The notes: a model not told the origin generated them from the sequence alone. Numbered from the stretch's first letter, positions 49,343 to 59,580 are shown. The stretch: 64,000 nt of DNA from Halospeciosus flavus (GCF_029814175.1 NZ_CP122312.1:992001-1056000), one strand, 5' to 3'. Translations and numbers: made by a program.

Positions 49343-49882
49343 GGGACCGCTCGCGAACCGCTTCGCCTCCGCGCCACACTCCGCACAGTGGAGGACGTAC
49401 ACGACCTCGTCACCCTCTTCGAGGACCTCGTAGTCGCGACCGGTCGCCTCGCCACACTCGGGACACGTCTCGCGGATGACCGCCTGATCGAACTCCTTGG
49501 GCGCGCCGACGGCGACGAACCGGACGCGCTCGTCGTCGGCGTAGGCGAAGTTCGGTGCGCCCGCGGGAACGAAGAACGCCTCGTCTGCGCCCACTTCGTA
49601 CTCGCCATCGGGCGTCTTCACGTGGAGCGTTCCCTCGAGCACGTAGAACAGTTCCTCGTGCTCGGGGTGGTAGTGGTAGCCCCACGGCACCTCCTCGCCC
49701 GGTGCTACCTCGTAGACGTTGAAGCCGAACGTGGTGGCGCCGACGGCCTCGTCGACCTCCTTCTTGTGGGTCGCCGGACTCGGCACGTCCGCGATTTCGT
49801 CGACGTCGACTTTCCGGTAGGCGTGGTCCCCGTCGAACGGCTCCGCGTCGAGGTCGGTCTCGCTCTCGGTATTGCCGGACAT
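49340..49882 (-). CDS. Cupin-domain protein with C-terminal zinc ribbon, 180 aa
   Basis: Start at 49882 (MSGNTESET). The double-stranded beta-helix core has PWGYHYHPEHEELFYVLEG (metal HxH...E) and a second motif with VPAGAPNFAYA. The end has CPECG and CAECG, a zinc ribbon. Function unknown; binding of a small acid or sugar is typical. Its stop lies in the GGTCA array. Confidence 0.85.
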   Translation of the reverse strand: MSGNTESETDLDAEPFDGDHAYRKVDVDEIADVPSPATHKKEVDEAVGATTFGFNVYEVAPGEEVPWGYHYHPEHEELFYVLEGTLHVKTPDGEYEVGADEAFFVPAGAPNFAYADDERVRFVAVGAPKEFDQAVIRETCPECGEATGRDYEVLEEGDEVVYVLHCAECGAEAKRFASGP

Positions 49883-49915
49883 ACGCCGACGTGGCGCGTC
49901 CACCCTCAAAAATCC

Positions 49916-50617
49916 CTATTCCCGTTCGACCGTCAGGTAGTGGCCGTCCGGGTCGCGGATGCGGACGGCGTTCGAGTCCTCGCGAACTTCGACGTCGAGT
50001 GCCCGCTCACCCACGGCCTCGATGGCGTCGAGAGGGGTACCGGAGAAGCGGAGGTCCGCGTGGACACCACCGCGTGCGTCCGCGAGCCCGCGGTGTGGTT
50101 CCCAGAGTTCGAGGGACATCGGCCCGTCTAGACGGATGCGCGGACGCTCGTCACCCCGGTCGACCGGTTCGAAGCCGAGTGCACGGTAGAAGTCCTCGGC
50201 GCGTTCGAGGTCCTCGACTTCGAGGACGACCTCGAAGACACCGGTCAGCCCGTCCGTCTCGTCGGAGACGTCGCGTTGGCCGATCTCCACGCAGTGGCCG
50301 TCGGGGTCGAAGAAGTAGAGCGAGGTAGCGTCGCCGAATGTTACCTCTTCGAGGTCGAAGGACTCGGAGAGCGCGTCGTACCACGCGTCGTATCGCTCGA
50401 ACGGTGCCCCCATCGCGTAGTGGACGTGGAGCCCGCCACGCGGGACCGTCGACGGTTCGCGGAGCAGCAGGTCGGTCCCACCCACGTCGAGCGCGACGGC
50501 GTGACCATCTTCGATGTCGCGGGCCTCCCGCTGGAGGTGTCGTTCGTAGAACGCACGTGCCCGGTCGAGGTAGAGTACCTCCAGACCGAGGGCGTCGAGC
50601 GAGGTGAGGGTGGACAT
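49916..50617 (-). CDS. Glyoxalase/VOC-fold dioxygenase-like protein, 233 aa
   Basis: Start MSTLTSLDALGLEVLYL at 50617; a long upstream extension of the frame overlaps the next gene and is rejected. Two VOC modules: LYFFDPDGHCVEIGQ in the first and FYRALGFEP...IRDPDGHYLTVERE in the second. Metal ligands His and Glu are visible. Typical of extradiol dioxygenase or glyoxalase types. Confidence 0.85.
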   Translation of the reverse strand: MSTLTSLDALGLEVLYLDRARAFYERHLQREARDIEDGHAVALDVGGTDLLLREPSTVPRGGLHVHYAMGAPFERYDAWYDALSESFDLEEVTFGDATSLYFFDPDGHCVEIGQRDVSDETDGLTGVFEVVLEVEDLERAEDFYRALGFEPVDRGDERPRIRLDGPMSLELWEPHRGLADARGGVHADLRFSGTPLDAIEAVGERALDVEVREDSNAVRIRDPDGHYLTVERE

Positions 50618-50707
50618 CGTCCGGGACCACGACGTGCCAACCCATAGACCTACCCCACACTCGGCACGACCACTTAACTCGGAGACGCGCGTCACTCCCG
50701 ACGAACG

Positions 50708-51385
50708 ATGGCCTTCAAGCAGAGCGGTCCCGGTGCACTCGAACGGATCGACGAGTTCGACGGGGACGGACACGCGGGTATCGGGTGGCTCGCCCACCCC
50801 GAGGAGACGATGCGTCGCGCGAGCCACGCGCTCGCCGTCGACGGCGAGGTGTGGGTGGTCGACCCGGTGGACGTCCCCGACCTCGACGCGCTCCTCGCGG
50901 AGTTCGGCGACGTGGCCGGCGTCGTGTGCTTGCTCGACCGCCACGAACGCGACTCGGCACAGGTGGCCGGTCGACACGACGTGCCCGTGTACGCGCCACC
51001 GTTCGTCGATCGGTCGTTCGAGGGCGTCCAGGTCGAGCGCTTCGCGGGCGAACTCGCCGACACAGGCCTCCATCTCGTCCAGGCAGTCGACCTGCCGGGG
51101 TGGCGCGAGGGCGCACTCTACGCACCCGACGAGACGCTCGTCGTCGCCGACGCCCTCGGGACGGCCGACTATTTTACCGTCGGCGCGGAACGGCTGGGCG
51201 TCCACCCGATGCTCCGTCCGCTCCCGCCCTCGAACCTCGCGGGACTCGGCCCTGAGCGCGTCCTCGTCGGCCACGGGACGGGTGTGATGGCGGACGGCGA
51301 GGAGGCCCTGCGAGTCGCACTGGGCGGTGCACGGAAGAACCTCCCGCGAGCGTGGTGGAACGCGCTGCGGGAGACGGTCGGGTGA
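50708..51385 (+). CDS. Metallo-beta-lactamase-fold-like protein lacking the metal motif, 225 aa
   Basis: The layout (HALAVDGEVWVVDPVDVPDLDALL, VVCLLDRHERDSAQVAGRHDVPVYA, LVVADALGTADYF, VLVGHGTGVMADGEEALR) follows a beta-lactamase fold, but HxHxDH is replaced by LDRHERDSA. So the enzyme may be inactive or use other ligands. Common in haloarchaea. Confidence 0.7.
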   Translation: MAFKQSGPGALERIDEFDGDGHAGIGWLAHPEETMRRASHALAVDGEVWVVDPVDVPDLDALLAEFGDVAGVVCLLDRHERDSAQVAGRHDVPVYAPPFVDRSFEGVQVERFAGELADTGLHLVQAVDLPGWREGALYAPDETLVVADALGTADYFTVGAERLGVHPMLRPLPPSNLAGLGPERVLVGHGTGVMADGEEALRVALGGARKNLPRAWWNALRETVG

Positions 51386-51434
51386 GAACCCACACGGGAC
51401 AAAGCTTACTGTGAACGTGTGGCACAGTCTAGGT

Positions 51435-52787
51435 ATGCCGCCCTCCACCCGCCGTCGCGTGCTCCACGCGCTTGGCACCGGATTCGCGGTCGGTGCCGCC
51501 GGCTGCGCGACTACCGGAACGACAAGTACGACCACACGGACAACCGCCGAGACGACGACGTCCGAACCCACTGAGACGACCGAAACTACGGACGAGCCTG
51601 CGAACTTCGCATCCGAGGACTGGCGCGTCGAGTCGCTCAACGGTCCAGTCCAAGCGTTCTTCCTCCCGAACCGGCCGCCGACTCCCGAGACGCTGGGCGG
51701 ACCCCTCTACACCGTCACCGAGTCCGGGCAAATCGCGCGTATCGCCGTCGCCGATGGGACGGTCGAGTGGACTGTCGACCTGACTGGAGTCCAACCGGAC
51801 ACCGACTCCTTTGTCACGACCGGAGAGCACTGCTTCCCCGTCAGCGACACGCGTAATCAGGAGACGCTCCGCAACTATGTCGACGCCGTCAACTTGGCTA
51901 CCGGCGAACGGCAGTGGACGTTCGAGGCCCGGGAGTTCCTCACGGCGCTCGGCGTCGTCGACGGGATGCTCTACCTCGCAGGCCACTATATCAAGGCCCC
52001 ACCGTCGGAAATTGGTCCCGAGCGGAGTGCAAAGGGCGAGGGCCGACTCCACGCGGTCGACATCGCTACTGGCGAGGAGCAGTGGTCCAGTACGCTCCCG
52101 GCGTTGCGGGGCGCGACCGTCGCCGATCACGGTCTCTATGCGACGGCGTGGCCCGAGGAGGCGAGCGAACTCCGACTCCATGCGTTCGACCTCGACGGCA
52201 CCGAACGGTGGGTCGTCGGAACTGGGGCAGAAACGCCCCACGTTCCTGCCGTCGTCGAGGAGGGCGTCCTCGCCGGCACTGCATCCGGGTTCGGACTATA
52301 CGCATCTGGAGACGGTGATGTCCGATGGCGCGTGCAGAAGTGGCAGAGCGGAGCGAGAGAGATCGTCGTCCTCGACGACGGGACCATCGCCGCGGGATGG
52401 CACCCTGTCGTCACGGTCTCTCAAGATGGAACAGTCACCCACCGACTCGCGGACCGGGGAATGGTGGTCCTCCCTGCGACACCGAGCACGCTCTACGTCG
52501 TTACCGGATCCAGTATCATCGCTGGCGACCGCCGCTCCGGCGGGTCACGGTGGCGTTACGACCCGGAGGACGCGAAGTACACGCACATCCAGGCAATCAT
52601 CCGGGAGTGGGTCGCGGTCGACAAGGGCGTCGGCCGCAGTCAGGAGCTCCTCTTCCTTGACGAGGAGTCTGGAGCGGTCGGCGGACGGCTCACTGCACCT
52701 GGAGACTACCACGACGTCGTCGGCCTCGGCGAGAAACTGTTCGTCGGGACGGACGCTGGCGTGTACGCGTACGTCGTCAACGCCTGA
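51435..52787 (+). CDS. PQQ-type beta-propeller lipoprotein, 450 aa
   Basis: Start MPPSTRRRVLHALGTGFAVGAAGC at 51435: a Tat-like signal (RRR) with a lipobox Cys, then a Thr-rich linker of about 35 residues. Repeats such as LYTVTESGQIARIAVADGTVEWTVDL and GRLHAVDIATGEEQWSSTLP are propeller blades of the PQQ type. Probably extracellular and membrane anchored; ligand unknown. Confidence 0.85.
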   Translation: MPPSTRRRVLHALGTGFAVGAAGCATTGTTSTTTRTTAETTTSEPTETTETTDEPANFASEDWRVESLNGPVQAFFLPNRPPTPETLGGPLYTVTESGQIARIAVADGTVEWTVDLTGVQPDTDSFVTTGEHCFPVSDTRNQETLRNYVDAVNLATGERQWTFEAREFLTALGVVDGMLYLAGHYIKAPPSEIGPERSAKGEGRLHAVDIATGEEQWSSTLPALRGATVADHGLYATAWPEEASELRLHAFDLDGTERWVVGTGAETPHVPAVVEEGVLAGTASGFGLYASGDGDVRWRVQKWQSGAREIVVLDDGTIAAGWHPVVTVSQDGTVTHRLADRGMVVLPATPSTLYVVTGSSIIAGDRRSGGSRWRYDPEDAKYTHIQAIIREWVAVDKGVGRSQELLFLDEESGAVGGRLTAPGDYHDVVGLGEKLFVGTDAGVYAYVVNA

Positions 52788-52798
52788 CAGCCACTACG

Positions 52799-53878
52799 TT
52801 ATATATCCATCTCGACTGCGACGCGCTCGCCGGTCTCGGCCGACACGTAGAGGGCTTCGACGACGTGCATGTCGACCAACCCGTCCTCGCCGTCGGGTTC
52901 GACCGGTTCCCCGCGCTGGAGGTGGTTGGCGAAGTAGTCGAATTCCTCACGCATCTGGTTGGCCGTCTCTGGGCGGAACTCCCCAGTGACGCCGTCGCGA
53001 GTGAGGCGGAGGACGGTGTCCGTATCTGGGAAGAACACGCCTTCGAGTGTGAGTTCGCCTTCGGTGCCGACGAAGCGGAGACTGCTCGCGCCGGTGGCGC
53101 TGTGACTGACCGTACAGGCCGCGAGCAGCGAGTCCGAGAACTCGACGTGGAAGGCCGCGTGCTCGTCGACGCCCTCGAAGAAGCCACCGGTCGAGGTCGC
53201 GGTTGCTTGGACGGCGCGCGGGTCCGTGTCGAGGACGAAGCGCATCGTGTTCAGCGGATAGACACCGATGTCGTTGATGGTGGTGCCACCCGAGAGGTCG
53301 GGGTTGAGTCGCCAGGAGTCGGGGTCGGTGAATTCGACCATCGTATCGGACATGTGGCCGTTCACGGCGACGACGTCGCCGATGGCGCCACCCCGAACGA
53401 GGTCACGGGCGCGGCGGGCGGTCGACCCAGTCTGGACGCGGTACGCAGTCATCAGCGGGACGTCAGCCTCCTCGAAGGCGTCGACGATGGCTTCGGCGTC
53501 CTCGACGTCGGCCGCGAGGGGCTTCTCGCAGAGGACCGGTTTTCCGTGTTCGGCGGCCGCGACGGCCTGCTCACGGTGGACAGCGTTCGGCGTGCAGATG
53601 TAGACCGCGTCGTAGGCGTCGGTGGCTTCGCCGTTGAGGAATTCCTCGTAGGTGAGCGTCGCTTCCACGGTGTCGACCTCGTCGGCGAGGTCCGCGGCCT
53701 TCTCGGGTGAACTGGTTACGAGCGCCGACGTCACCGCGTAGTCGGCGTCTTCGACGGCCGGGATGGCTTGCTCGCGGGTCCACCAGCCGAGACCGACCAT
53801 CGCGAATCGGATCGGTTCGGCGTCGGTCGGCTCTTCCCAGTCGCGTACAGCGAACGAGTCGAAGTAGTCGTCGAGCAC
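52799..53878 (-). CDS. gfo6: Gfo/Idh/MocA oxidoreductase, D-xylose dehydrogenase-like, 359 aa
   Basis: RFAMVGLGWWTREQAIPAV binds NADP, LCEKPLAADVEDAE is the EKP motif and GGTTINDIGVYPLN follows with the catalytic region. Resembles the D-xylose dehydrogenase Gfo6 of Haloferax, which feeds the oxidative pentose pathway. Substrate assignment from resemblance only. Confidence 0.8.
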   Translation of the reverse strand: MLDDYFDSFAVRDWEEPTDAEPIRFAMVGLGWWTREQAIPAVEDADYAVTSALVTSSPEKAADLADEVDTVEATLTYEEFLNGEATDAYDAVYICTPNAVHREQAVAAAEHGKPVLCEKPLAADVEDAEAIVDAFEEADVPLMTAYRVQTGSTARRARDLVRGGAIGDVVAVNGHMSDTMVEFTDPDSWRLNPDLSGGTTINDIGVYPLNTMRFVLDTDPRAVQATATSTGGFFEGVDEHAAFHVEFSDSLLAACTVSHSATGASSLRFVGTEGELTLEGVFFPDTDTVLRLTRDGVTGEFRPETANQMREEFDYFANHLQRGEPVEPDGEDGLVDMHVVEALYVSAETGERVAVEMDI

Positions 53879-53982
53879 GAACGGAGGTTCCGAGGCCGGG
53901 GAGAAAGACCTTCGCCTACTGGGCGAAGTCCACGAGAAGAACGACGAGACGACGCGGAAAGAATGTGTGCGGGCCGCGTGCG

Positions 53983-56900
53983 TCAGGTTGCGGACTGCTG
54001 GATCGTCTCGTACAGCGAGACGATGTCGGTGTAGCCGAAGTCACCGGAGTCGGTGTAGTCGAAGAGGTCTGCGTGCTGCTGGACGTTGGCGGTATCGCGT
54101 TTGGAGAACAGCGCGACGACGTCGTTGTAGTCGACCTCGCCGTTCCCGTTGACGTCCTCGTAGGTGCCGTCGTGGTCGAGGTCGTTCGGCGTCTCGTTCC
54201 CGACGATGACCGGGACGTCCCGGACTTCGAGCGTCGCGTTGTCGGTGCGCGTCTCGATTGCCGTTCCGTTGTCGTTCTCGATGGTCTTCACTGACACGGA
54301 GACGTTCACGGTGCCGTTGTCGACGCCGACTAGCTCGAGCGTGCCGAGACTGACGTTCTGAGCCTCGGACTGGACCGTCTCGTTCAGGTCGACAGCGTCG
54401 AACTCGACGGTGGTACGGTTCTCACTGACAGTGACGTTCCCGAGTGCGAACTGCTCACCGTAGTCGGCGGAGCCGTTGAAGACGGCCGTGGAGTTGTTCG
54501 GGACGGTCACGACGACGTTGTACCCCGAGACACCCTCGTAGGCGTACGAGAGCGTCAGATTCGCGGTCAGCGTCTCGTTCTCGGCGACAGAGCCGACACC
54601 TTCGAGCGTGAGATTGACGACGGCGTCGTCGCCGACGGTGATGGTGGTTTCGTCGTGTTCGTAGCCGTTCTTCGTGGCCGAGGCGGTGACCTCACCCCGG
54701 TTGGAGAAGGACGTGACGACCGTGCCGTTCGCGTCGGTCGTGAACGTCCGGTTCGGCAGCGTCACCGTCGCGTCCTCGACTGGCGTTCCGTCGGAGGTGA
54801 CGGTGAAGGCGAGCGATTCACCGCGGTTCGGGTTGCTCTCGTTCGCGGTGATGTTGAGTTCGTCACCTGCCGCGTCGACGGTGACGTTCACCGAGCCGTT
54901 CAGGTATTCGTAGCCGTTGGTCTTGTTCTTCGTGGCGGTGACGGTGTACGTTCCCTGTTCCTCGGCGGTGAACGACGTGCTCACTTCTCCGTCGCCCCCC
55001 GTGTAGAGAGTTTCGTCGCCGACGTGTACCGTCGTGTTGGTGACGAGTGCGCTGTTCGGGTCAGTGGTCCGGAACGTGACGTTCTGCCCGGGCTGGATGG
55101 GGCTGCTCCGGTTCGCGCTCACCGTGAGCTGGACTTCTTCGTACCGGACGACGACCGTCGCGTTCGAGTTCGGACCCTGCGTGTAGTTCGTCGTCTTCGT
55201 GTCGTTCGGGACGAGCGTGAGGTTGTAGGTCCCCGGTCCGGGGAGCGTCACGACTTCGGTCCCGTTGATCGCGGTTAGCTTCGAGCCGTTCTCGAAGTTG
55301 ACGATACCGTTGGCGTCGTGGCCGTCGGTGTCGTCGGCGCCGAGTTTGATGGGTTCAGTCGGACGAACCAGCGACTCATTCACACTGAGCACGACATCTT
55401 CCATCCGCTTCGAGATGGTGAAGTTCGTCGTGTCGTTGGCGTACTGGTAGCCGTTAGTTGGCTCTTTTGTGGCGACAGCCTGGTAGTCACCGGTCTCGGT
55501 GAAGGTTCGTGAGACCTGCCCGTCGGCGTTCGTTTCGAGGGTGTCACCGGCGACGTGGACCGTCGCGTTCGGAACCGGCGTACCCGAACTCTTCTCGGTT
55601 ACGGTGAACGTGAGCGTCGACGTCGGCGGGAACGGTCCTTGCGTGTTGCCGTCCTGGTCTTTGTGCGTCACGACGAGTTTGCGGTCCGTGTAAGCGATCG
55701 TGACGTTCGCCGAGGTGCTCGTGTACTCCGTCGTTCGCGTCTTCGCTTTGGAGACGTTGGCGGTGTACTCGCCAGTGTCGTCGATGGAGGTTCTTGCAAC
55801 CCCTGAGGAGTCAGTCGTGAGCGTCTGTCCAGCGATCGAGATCGTCGCGTTCGCGACTGCGGTTCCGCTACCGGCCTCGGTGACCGTGAACTCGATTGTC
55901 TCCGTGGGACGGAACGTGGTCTGTGAGTTACCGCCCGTGTCGGTCACCTTCACGGCGAGGTCGACGACATTCCGGGCGACGGTGATGTTCACGGAGTCGT
56001 TTCGGTAGGTAACGCCGCTCGTGTTCGTCTTCGAGGCGAGCGCGCGGTACGTGCCCTCGGTGTCGATACTCGTCGTGACGATGCCGTCACTTCCGGAGTC
56101 GAGTGTCTGTCCGGCGACCGTGACCGTCACGTTCGGGACCGTGTACCCGTTCGCGTTCTTCGTCTTGAAGAGGATGGTCTGGCCGGGGACGAACTCGGTC
56201 GTCGAGTCGCCGTCGAGGTTCTTGACGACGAGGTCGAGTTTACTCACGTCACGCGCGATCGTGACGTTCGTAGTCGTGTTGTGGTAGGTGACGCCGTTCG
56301 TCTGCGGTTTGGTGACGTTCACGAGGTACTCACCGACGTCGTCGATAGAGGTTCTTGCAACCCCTGAGGAGTCGGTCGTGAGCGTCTTCCCGGCGACCGC
56401 GACCGTCGCGTTTGCGACTTTGTCACCAGATCCGGCCTCCGTGACGGTGAACTCGAGTGTCGTTCCCGGGTGGTAGTACGACCGAGTGTTGCCGTTCGTA
56501 TCGGAGACCGTGACTTTGAGCTGTGCGTCCTTGGTGTAGATCGTGACGTTCGTGGTCGTGCTCCGGTAGGTCGTGTTCTCGGTGTCTTCCTTCGAGATGA
56601 CGGCCTCGTACGTACCGGCCGAGTCGAAGGTTGTCGTCGCGTATCCCTGGGAGTCGGTCGTGAGCGTCTTGTCCGCGACCGAGACGGTCGCGTTCGCGAC
56701 TGCACTGCCGTCACCTTTCACGATGAAGCGGACAGTGTTCCCGACCTGGTACTTTCCGTTGTTGCTACCTTCGCCATTGTCGACTGTCACCGAAAGGTCG
56801 ACGACATTTTTGGCGATGGTGAAGTTCTCGGAGTCGTTGAGGTAGTTGACGCCGTTTGCAGTCTCCTTCGAGGCGACCGCTGTGTATTCCCCGGTGTCGT

Positions 56901-58086
56901 CGATACTCGTCGTCACCGTCGCGTCGCTGCCGGTGTCAAGTGTCTTGCCGGCAACCATGACCGTTGCGTTCGGCTCGAGGTTGCTGTTTTCGTCTTTTAC
57001 CGTGAAGGTGAGTTCTTCGTTGGGATTGGCGGTCGTGAGCGTATTACCGCCCGAATCCTTCGCGACGAGATTCAGTTGGTTCGTCTCCCGGGCGACTGTG
57101 ATGTTGACGGACGTGTTCTGATAGTCCGTCTCGTTCGTATCGGACTTCGTGATGGAGGCGACGTAGTCACCGGTCTCGCTGATAGTCGTCGTCGCGACGC
57201 CAGAGGAGTCGGTTTCGAGTGTCTGTCCGGCGACCGAGACAGTCGCGTTCGCGACGGCGCTACTGTCGCTTGCGTCCGTCACCGTGAACCGAATCGTCTC
57301 GGTGGGCTTGAACGTAGTCTGTGTGTTCCCGTTCCCGTCAGCCACAGCCACCGCGAGATCCACGGTCGTCGTCGAGTCGGAGCCACTGTCCGTGGCGTTC
57401 TCGACCGTGATCGTCTGTTCGTACGTGGCCTGACTGCTATCCCGATAGTAGTCGTACGTGGCCGTATCGTTCGGGACGAGCGTGACGTTGTAGGTACCGC
57501 CCGTCTCGAACGTGTAGACCGTCGTGTGGTTGATGACGACTGATTGGTTGTCGAACGTGAGCGTGCCGTTGACCGGCGCGCCGTTACTGTCCGTCGCCGT
57601 GAATTTGACGGCGTCGGGTGCAGTGACGCTCGTTGTGTTCGCCTGCAATTTCACGTAGCGTCGCTGCTTGGTCACGTTCACGTCCGGTGAGTTCTCTTCG
57701 TACGTCGTCGAGTTCGTGTCCGGGACAGTGAAGTCGACCGTGTAGTTTCCGGCCTGCTGGGGGGTCCATGCGACGTTGGATGTGGAGTTCTCCACGTCGA
57801 CGACGGTCCCGTTCGGTGCGGTGATCGTCCAATTCGCTGCGACGTTGTTTCCGTTCTCAGTTTTCGTCTTGAGTTTGATCTGTTTTCCAACCTTCGTGTA
57901 GCTCGATTGTACTGTGTAGTTGACGGTAACCGTCTCTGTCGTCGTTTGTGTCGTCGTGTTCTGTACGGTACTTCCAGTCGTCGTGGCTATCGCAGACCCG
58001 ATTCCCGCGCTACTCACGAGGAGGAAGGCCATCGCGACAGCGGTGAGACGTCTTGACACCACAAAGACAGTTCTACTTCCAGACAC
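53983..58086 (-). CDS. Surface protein with Ig-like repeats, cohesin-like and dockerin domains, 1367 aa
   Basis: GTG start at 58086, about 20 bases from a TATA-like ATCTATATC, with a signal sequence (LTAVAMAFLLVSSAGIGSAIATT). Eight or more Big-type repeats of about 95 residues follow, each with a strand like TLTTDSSGVARTSIDDTGEY and a VNITVA joint. Near residues 1165-1300 comes a cohesin-like domain (LSYAYEGVSGYNVVVTVPNN), then a dockerin with two EF-hand-type loops (DVNGNGEVDYNDVVALF, DYTDSGDFGYTDIVSLY). Probably an extracellular adhesin or scaffold, heavily glycosylated. Confidence 0.88.
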   Translation of the reverse strand: MSGSRTVFVVSRRLTAVAMAFLLVSSAGIGSAIATTTGSTVQNTTTQTTTETVTVNYTVQSSYTKVGKQIKLKTKTENGNNVAANWTITAPNGTVVDVENSTSNVAWTPQQAGNYTVDFTVPDTNSTTYEENSPDVNVTKQRRYVKLQANTTSVTAPDAVKFTATDSNGAPVNGTLTFDNQSVVINHTTVYTFETGGTYNVTLVPNDTATYDYYRDSSQATYEQTITVENATDSGSDSTTTVDLAVAVADGNGNTQTTFKPTETIRFTVTDASDSSAVANATVSVAGQTLETDSSGVATTTISETGDYVASITKSDTNETDYQNTSVNITVARETNQLNLVAKDSGGNTLTTANPNEELTFTVKDENSNLEPNATVMVAGKTLDTGSDATVTTSIDDTGEYTAVASKETANGVNYLNDSENFTIAKNVVDLSVTVDNGEGSNNGKYQVGNTVRFIVKGDGSAVANATVSVADKTLTTDSQGYATTTFDSAGTYEAVISKEDTENTTYRSTTTNVTIYTKDAQLKVTVSDTNGNTRSYYHPGTTLEFTVTEAGSGDKVANATVAVAGKTLTTDSSGVARTSIDDVGEYLVNVTKPQTNGVTYHNTTTNVTIARDVSKLDLVVKNLDGDSTTEFVPGQTILFKTKNANGYTVPNVTVTVAGQTLDSGSDGIVTTSIDTEGTYRALASKTNTSGVTYRNDSVNITVARNVVDLAVKVTDTGGNSQTTFRPTETIEFTVTEAGSGTAVANATISIAGQTLTTDSSGVARTSIDDTGEYTANVSKAKTRTTEYTSTSANVTIAYTDRKLVVTHKDQDGNTQGPFPPTSTLTFTVTEKSSGTPVPNATVHVAGDTLETNADGQVSRTFTETGDYQAVATKEPTNGYQYANDTTNFTISKRMEDVVLSVNESLVRPTEPIKLGADDTDGHDANGIVNFENGSKLTAINGTEVVTLPGPGTYNLTLVPNDTKTTNYTQGPNSNATVVVRYEEVQLTVSANRSSPIQPGQNVTFRTTDPNSALVTNTTVHVGDETLYTGGDGEVSTSFTAEEQGTYTVTATKNKTNGYEYLNGSVNVTVDAAGDELNITANESNPNRGESLAFTVTSDGTPVEDATVTLPNRTFTTDANGTVVTSFSNRGEVTASATKNGYEHDETTITVGDDAVVNLTLEGVGSVAENETLTANLTLSYAYEGVSGYNVVVTVPNNSTAVFNGSADYGEQFALGNVTVSENRTTVEFDAVDLNETVQSEAQNVSLGTLELVGVDNGTVNVSVSVKTIENDNGTAIETRTDNATLEVRDVPVIVGNETPNDLDHDGTYEDVNGNGEVDYNDVVALFSKRDTANVQQHADLFDYTDSGDFGYTDIVSLYETIQQSAT

Positions 58087-58230
58087 GTAAAATTCTACAG
58101 TAATTGATATAGATTGTGGCCAACATGTTTCGATAATTAGTATCGGCGCTCTGGACGGCGTTCGGACACACCTGACACTGTCGCGGGCCGTCGGGCGGTT
58201 CGAGAGAGCTAACGGTCGGGGCGAATCGCG

Positions 58231-59136
58231 CTACTCTTCGAGGCGGCGCATCTGCTCGCGGTGCAGCGAGACGAGGAGGTCCGCGAGGACACCGAACATG
58301 AGGAGTTGGACGCCCAGCAGGATCGTGAACGCCGAGACGAGCGCCAATACCTCGTGTGAGACGCTCTGGACGATCCACTCGTAGCCGACGTAGACACCGA
58401 CGAGCGCGCCGAACACCATCGAGACGGTGCCGACGCTCCCGAAGTAGAAGAGGGGGTTGTTCGTCTTCGCGAGTTTGTAGAGAGCGAAGATGATGCGTGC
58501 GCCGTCGCGGACGGGGTGGAGGTTCGTCTCTGACCCCGTCGGTCGGGCGAGATAGGTGATGGGGACGACCGTCGTCGTGATGTCGTGTTTCGCGCACTCG
58601 ACGGCCATCTCCGTCTCGATGGCGAACCCTTCGGCCGTGAGGTGCATCCGCTGGAAAGAGTCGACTGTGAACGCCCGGTAGCCCGAGAGGATGTCGCCGT
58701 AGTCCCGCCCGTGGATCCAGCGGAACGCGCCATTGATGACCTTATTTCCGACCTTGTTGAGTCGGCTCATCGCTCCGGACTCCATATCTGCAAAGCGGTC
58801 GCCGATGACGTGCTCGGCGTCGCCTTCGAAGAGGGGTTCGAGCATCTGTTCGGCGTCTTCGGCGCGGTAGGTACCGTCGCCGTCGAGCATCAGGACGTGC
58901 TCCTGGTCGACGAGATCGACCCCTTCGCGGACGGCCTGTCCCTTCCCGCGCCCGGACTGCTCGACGACGCGTGCACCGTGCTCGCGGGCGATCTCCCGCG
59001 TGTCGTCGGTCGAGTGGCCGTCGACGACGAGGATGTTGTCGAAGCCGTGGTCTCGGAAGTCGTCGACGACGTCGCCGATGGTCTCTGCCTCGTCCAGCGT
59101 CGGGATGAGTACGCAGACCGACGACCTGTCCACCAT
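58231..59136 (-). CDS. aglJ: AglJ-like dolichol-phosphate hexosyltransferase, 301 aa
   Basis: GT2 family: VLIPTLDEAETIGDVV, VVDGHSTDDT, MLDGDGTY (DxD) and a QxxRW-like region; two C-terminal membrane helices (VFGALVGVYVGYEWIV, FTILLGVQLLMFGVL). AglJ in haloarchaea starts N-glycan assembly on dolichol phosphate. Next to the large surface protein, a likely glycosylation target. Symbol by family only. Confidence 0.78.
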   Translation of the reverse strand: MVDRSSVCVLIPTLDEAETIGDVVDDFRDHGFDNILVVDGHSTDDTREIAREHGARVVEQSGRGKGQAVREGVDLVDQEHVLMLDGDGTYRAEDAEQMLEPLFEGDAEHVIGDRFADMESGAMSRLNKVGNKVINGAFRWIHGRDYGDILSGYRAFTVDSFQRMHLTAEGFAIETEMAVECAKHDITTTVVPITYLARPTGSETNLHPVRDGARIIFALYKLAKTNNPLFYFGSVGTVSMVFGALVGVYVGYEWIVQSVSHEVLALVSAFTILLGVQLLMFGVLADLLVSLHREQMRRLEE

Positions 59137-59210
59137 TACTTCGAAGGCGGAGGGCAGAGGGAAAAAGCGTTCCGTGTTGGCTCACGGCGGCGACCCGCCA
59201 GTCGTGTCGG

Positions 59211-59420
59211 CTACTTGCCGCCGGCGCCGCCCGAGGAATCAGACTCGGTCCCCTCGATCGCCTCGTCGAGTCCGCTCTCGATCGCGCCGTCGAGGTCGAC
59301 GCCGTCCTCATCGAGTCGGTCGTCGTCCTCGTTTTGGCTCTCGACGAGTTCTTTTTCTCCCGCTGTCTCGAGGTACAGTTCTCTGAGGTCGGAGTTGTCC
59401 TCGGCGTCAGTATCTGTCAT
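59211..59420 (-). CDS. Small acidic hypothetical protein, 69 aa
   Basis: Start MTDTDAEDN at 59420. Asp/Glu-rich and low complexity, ending in SSGGAGGK. Probably disordered. Short gap to the glycosyltransferase gene on the same strand. Confidence 0.6.
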   Translation of the reverse strand: MTDTDAEDNSDLRELYLETAGEKELVESQNEDDDRLDEDGVDLDGAIESGLDEAIEGTESDSSGGAGGK

Positions 59421-59580
59421 GAAAACACTAGATGCTCCGAACGACACTGTATCTTGTGGCCACGACACATGCTTGAAAAGTGTGCACACAGGCGGTTACG
59501 CCACCAGTATCGGTCGAAAAGCATTCGACGGATGGGGTGGTATTCGGAGATTTCACCACCGGGGTGTAGGTAGTCACCGA

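Noticed and set aside
50618..51640. Long N-terminal extension of the VOC protein frame
   Set aside because: It overlaps the plus-strand gene 50708-51385, has no recognisable domain, and the real start at 50617 fits the family.
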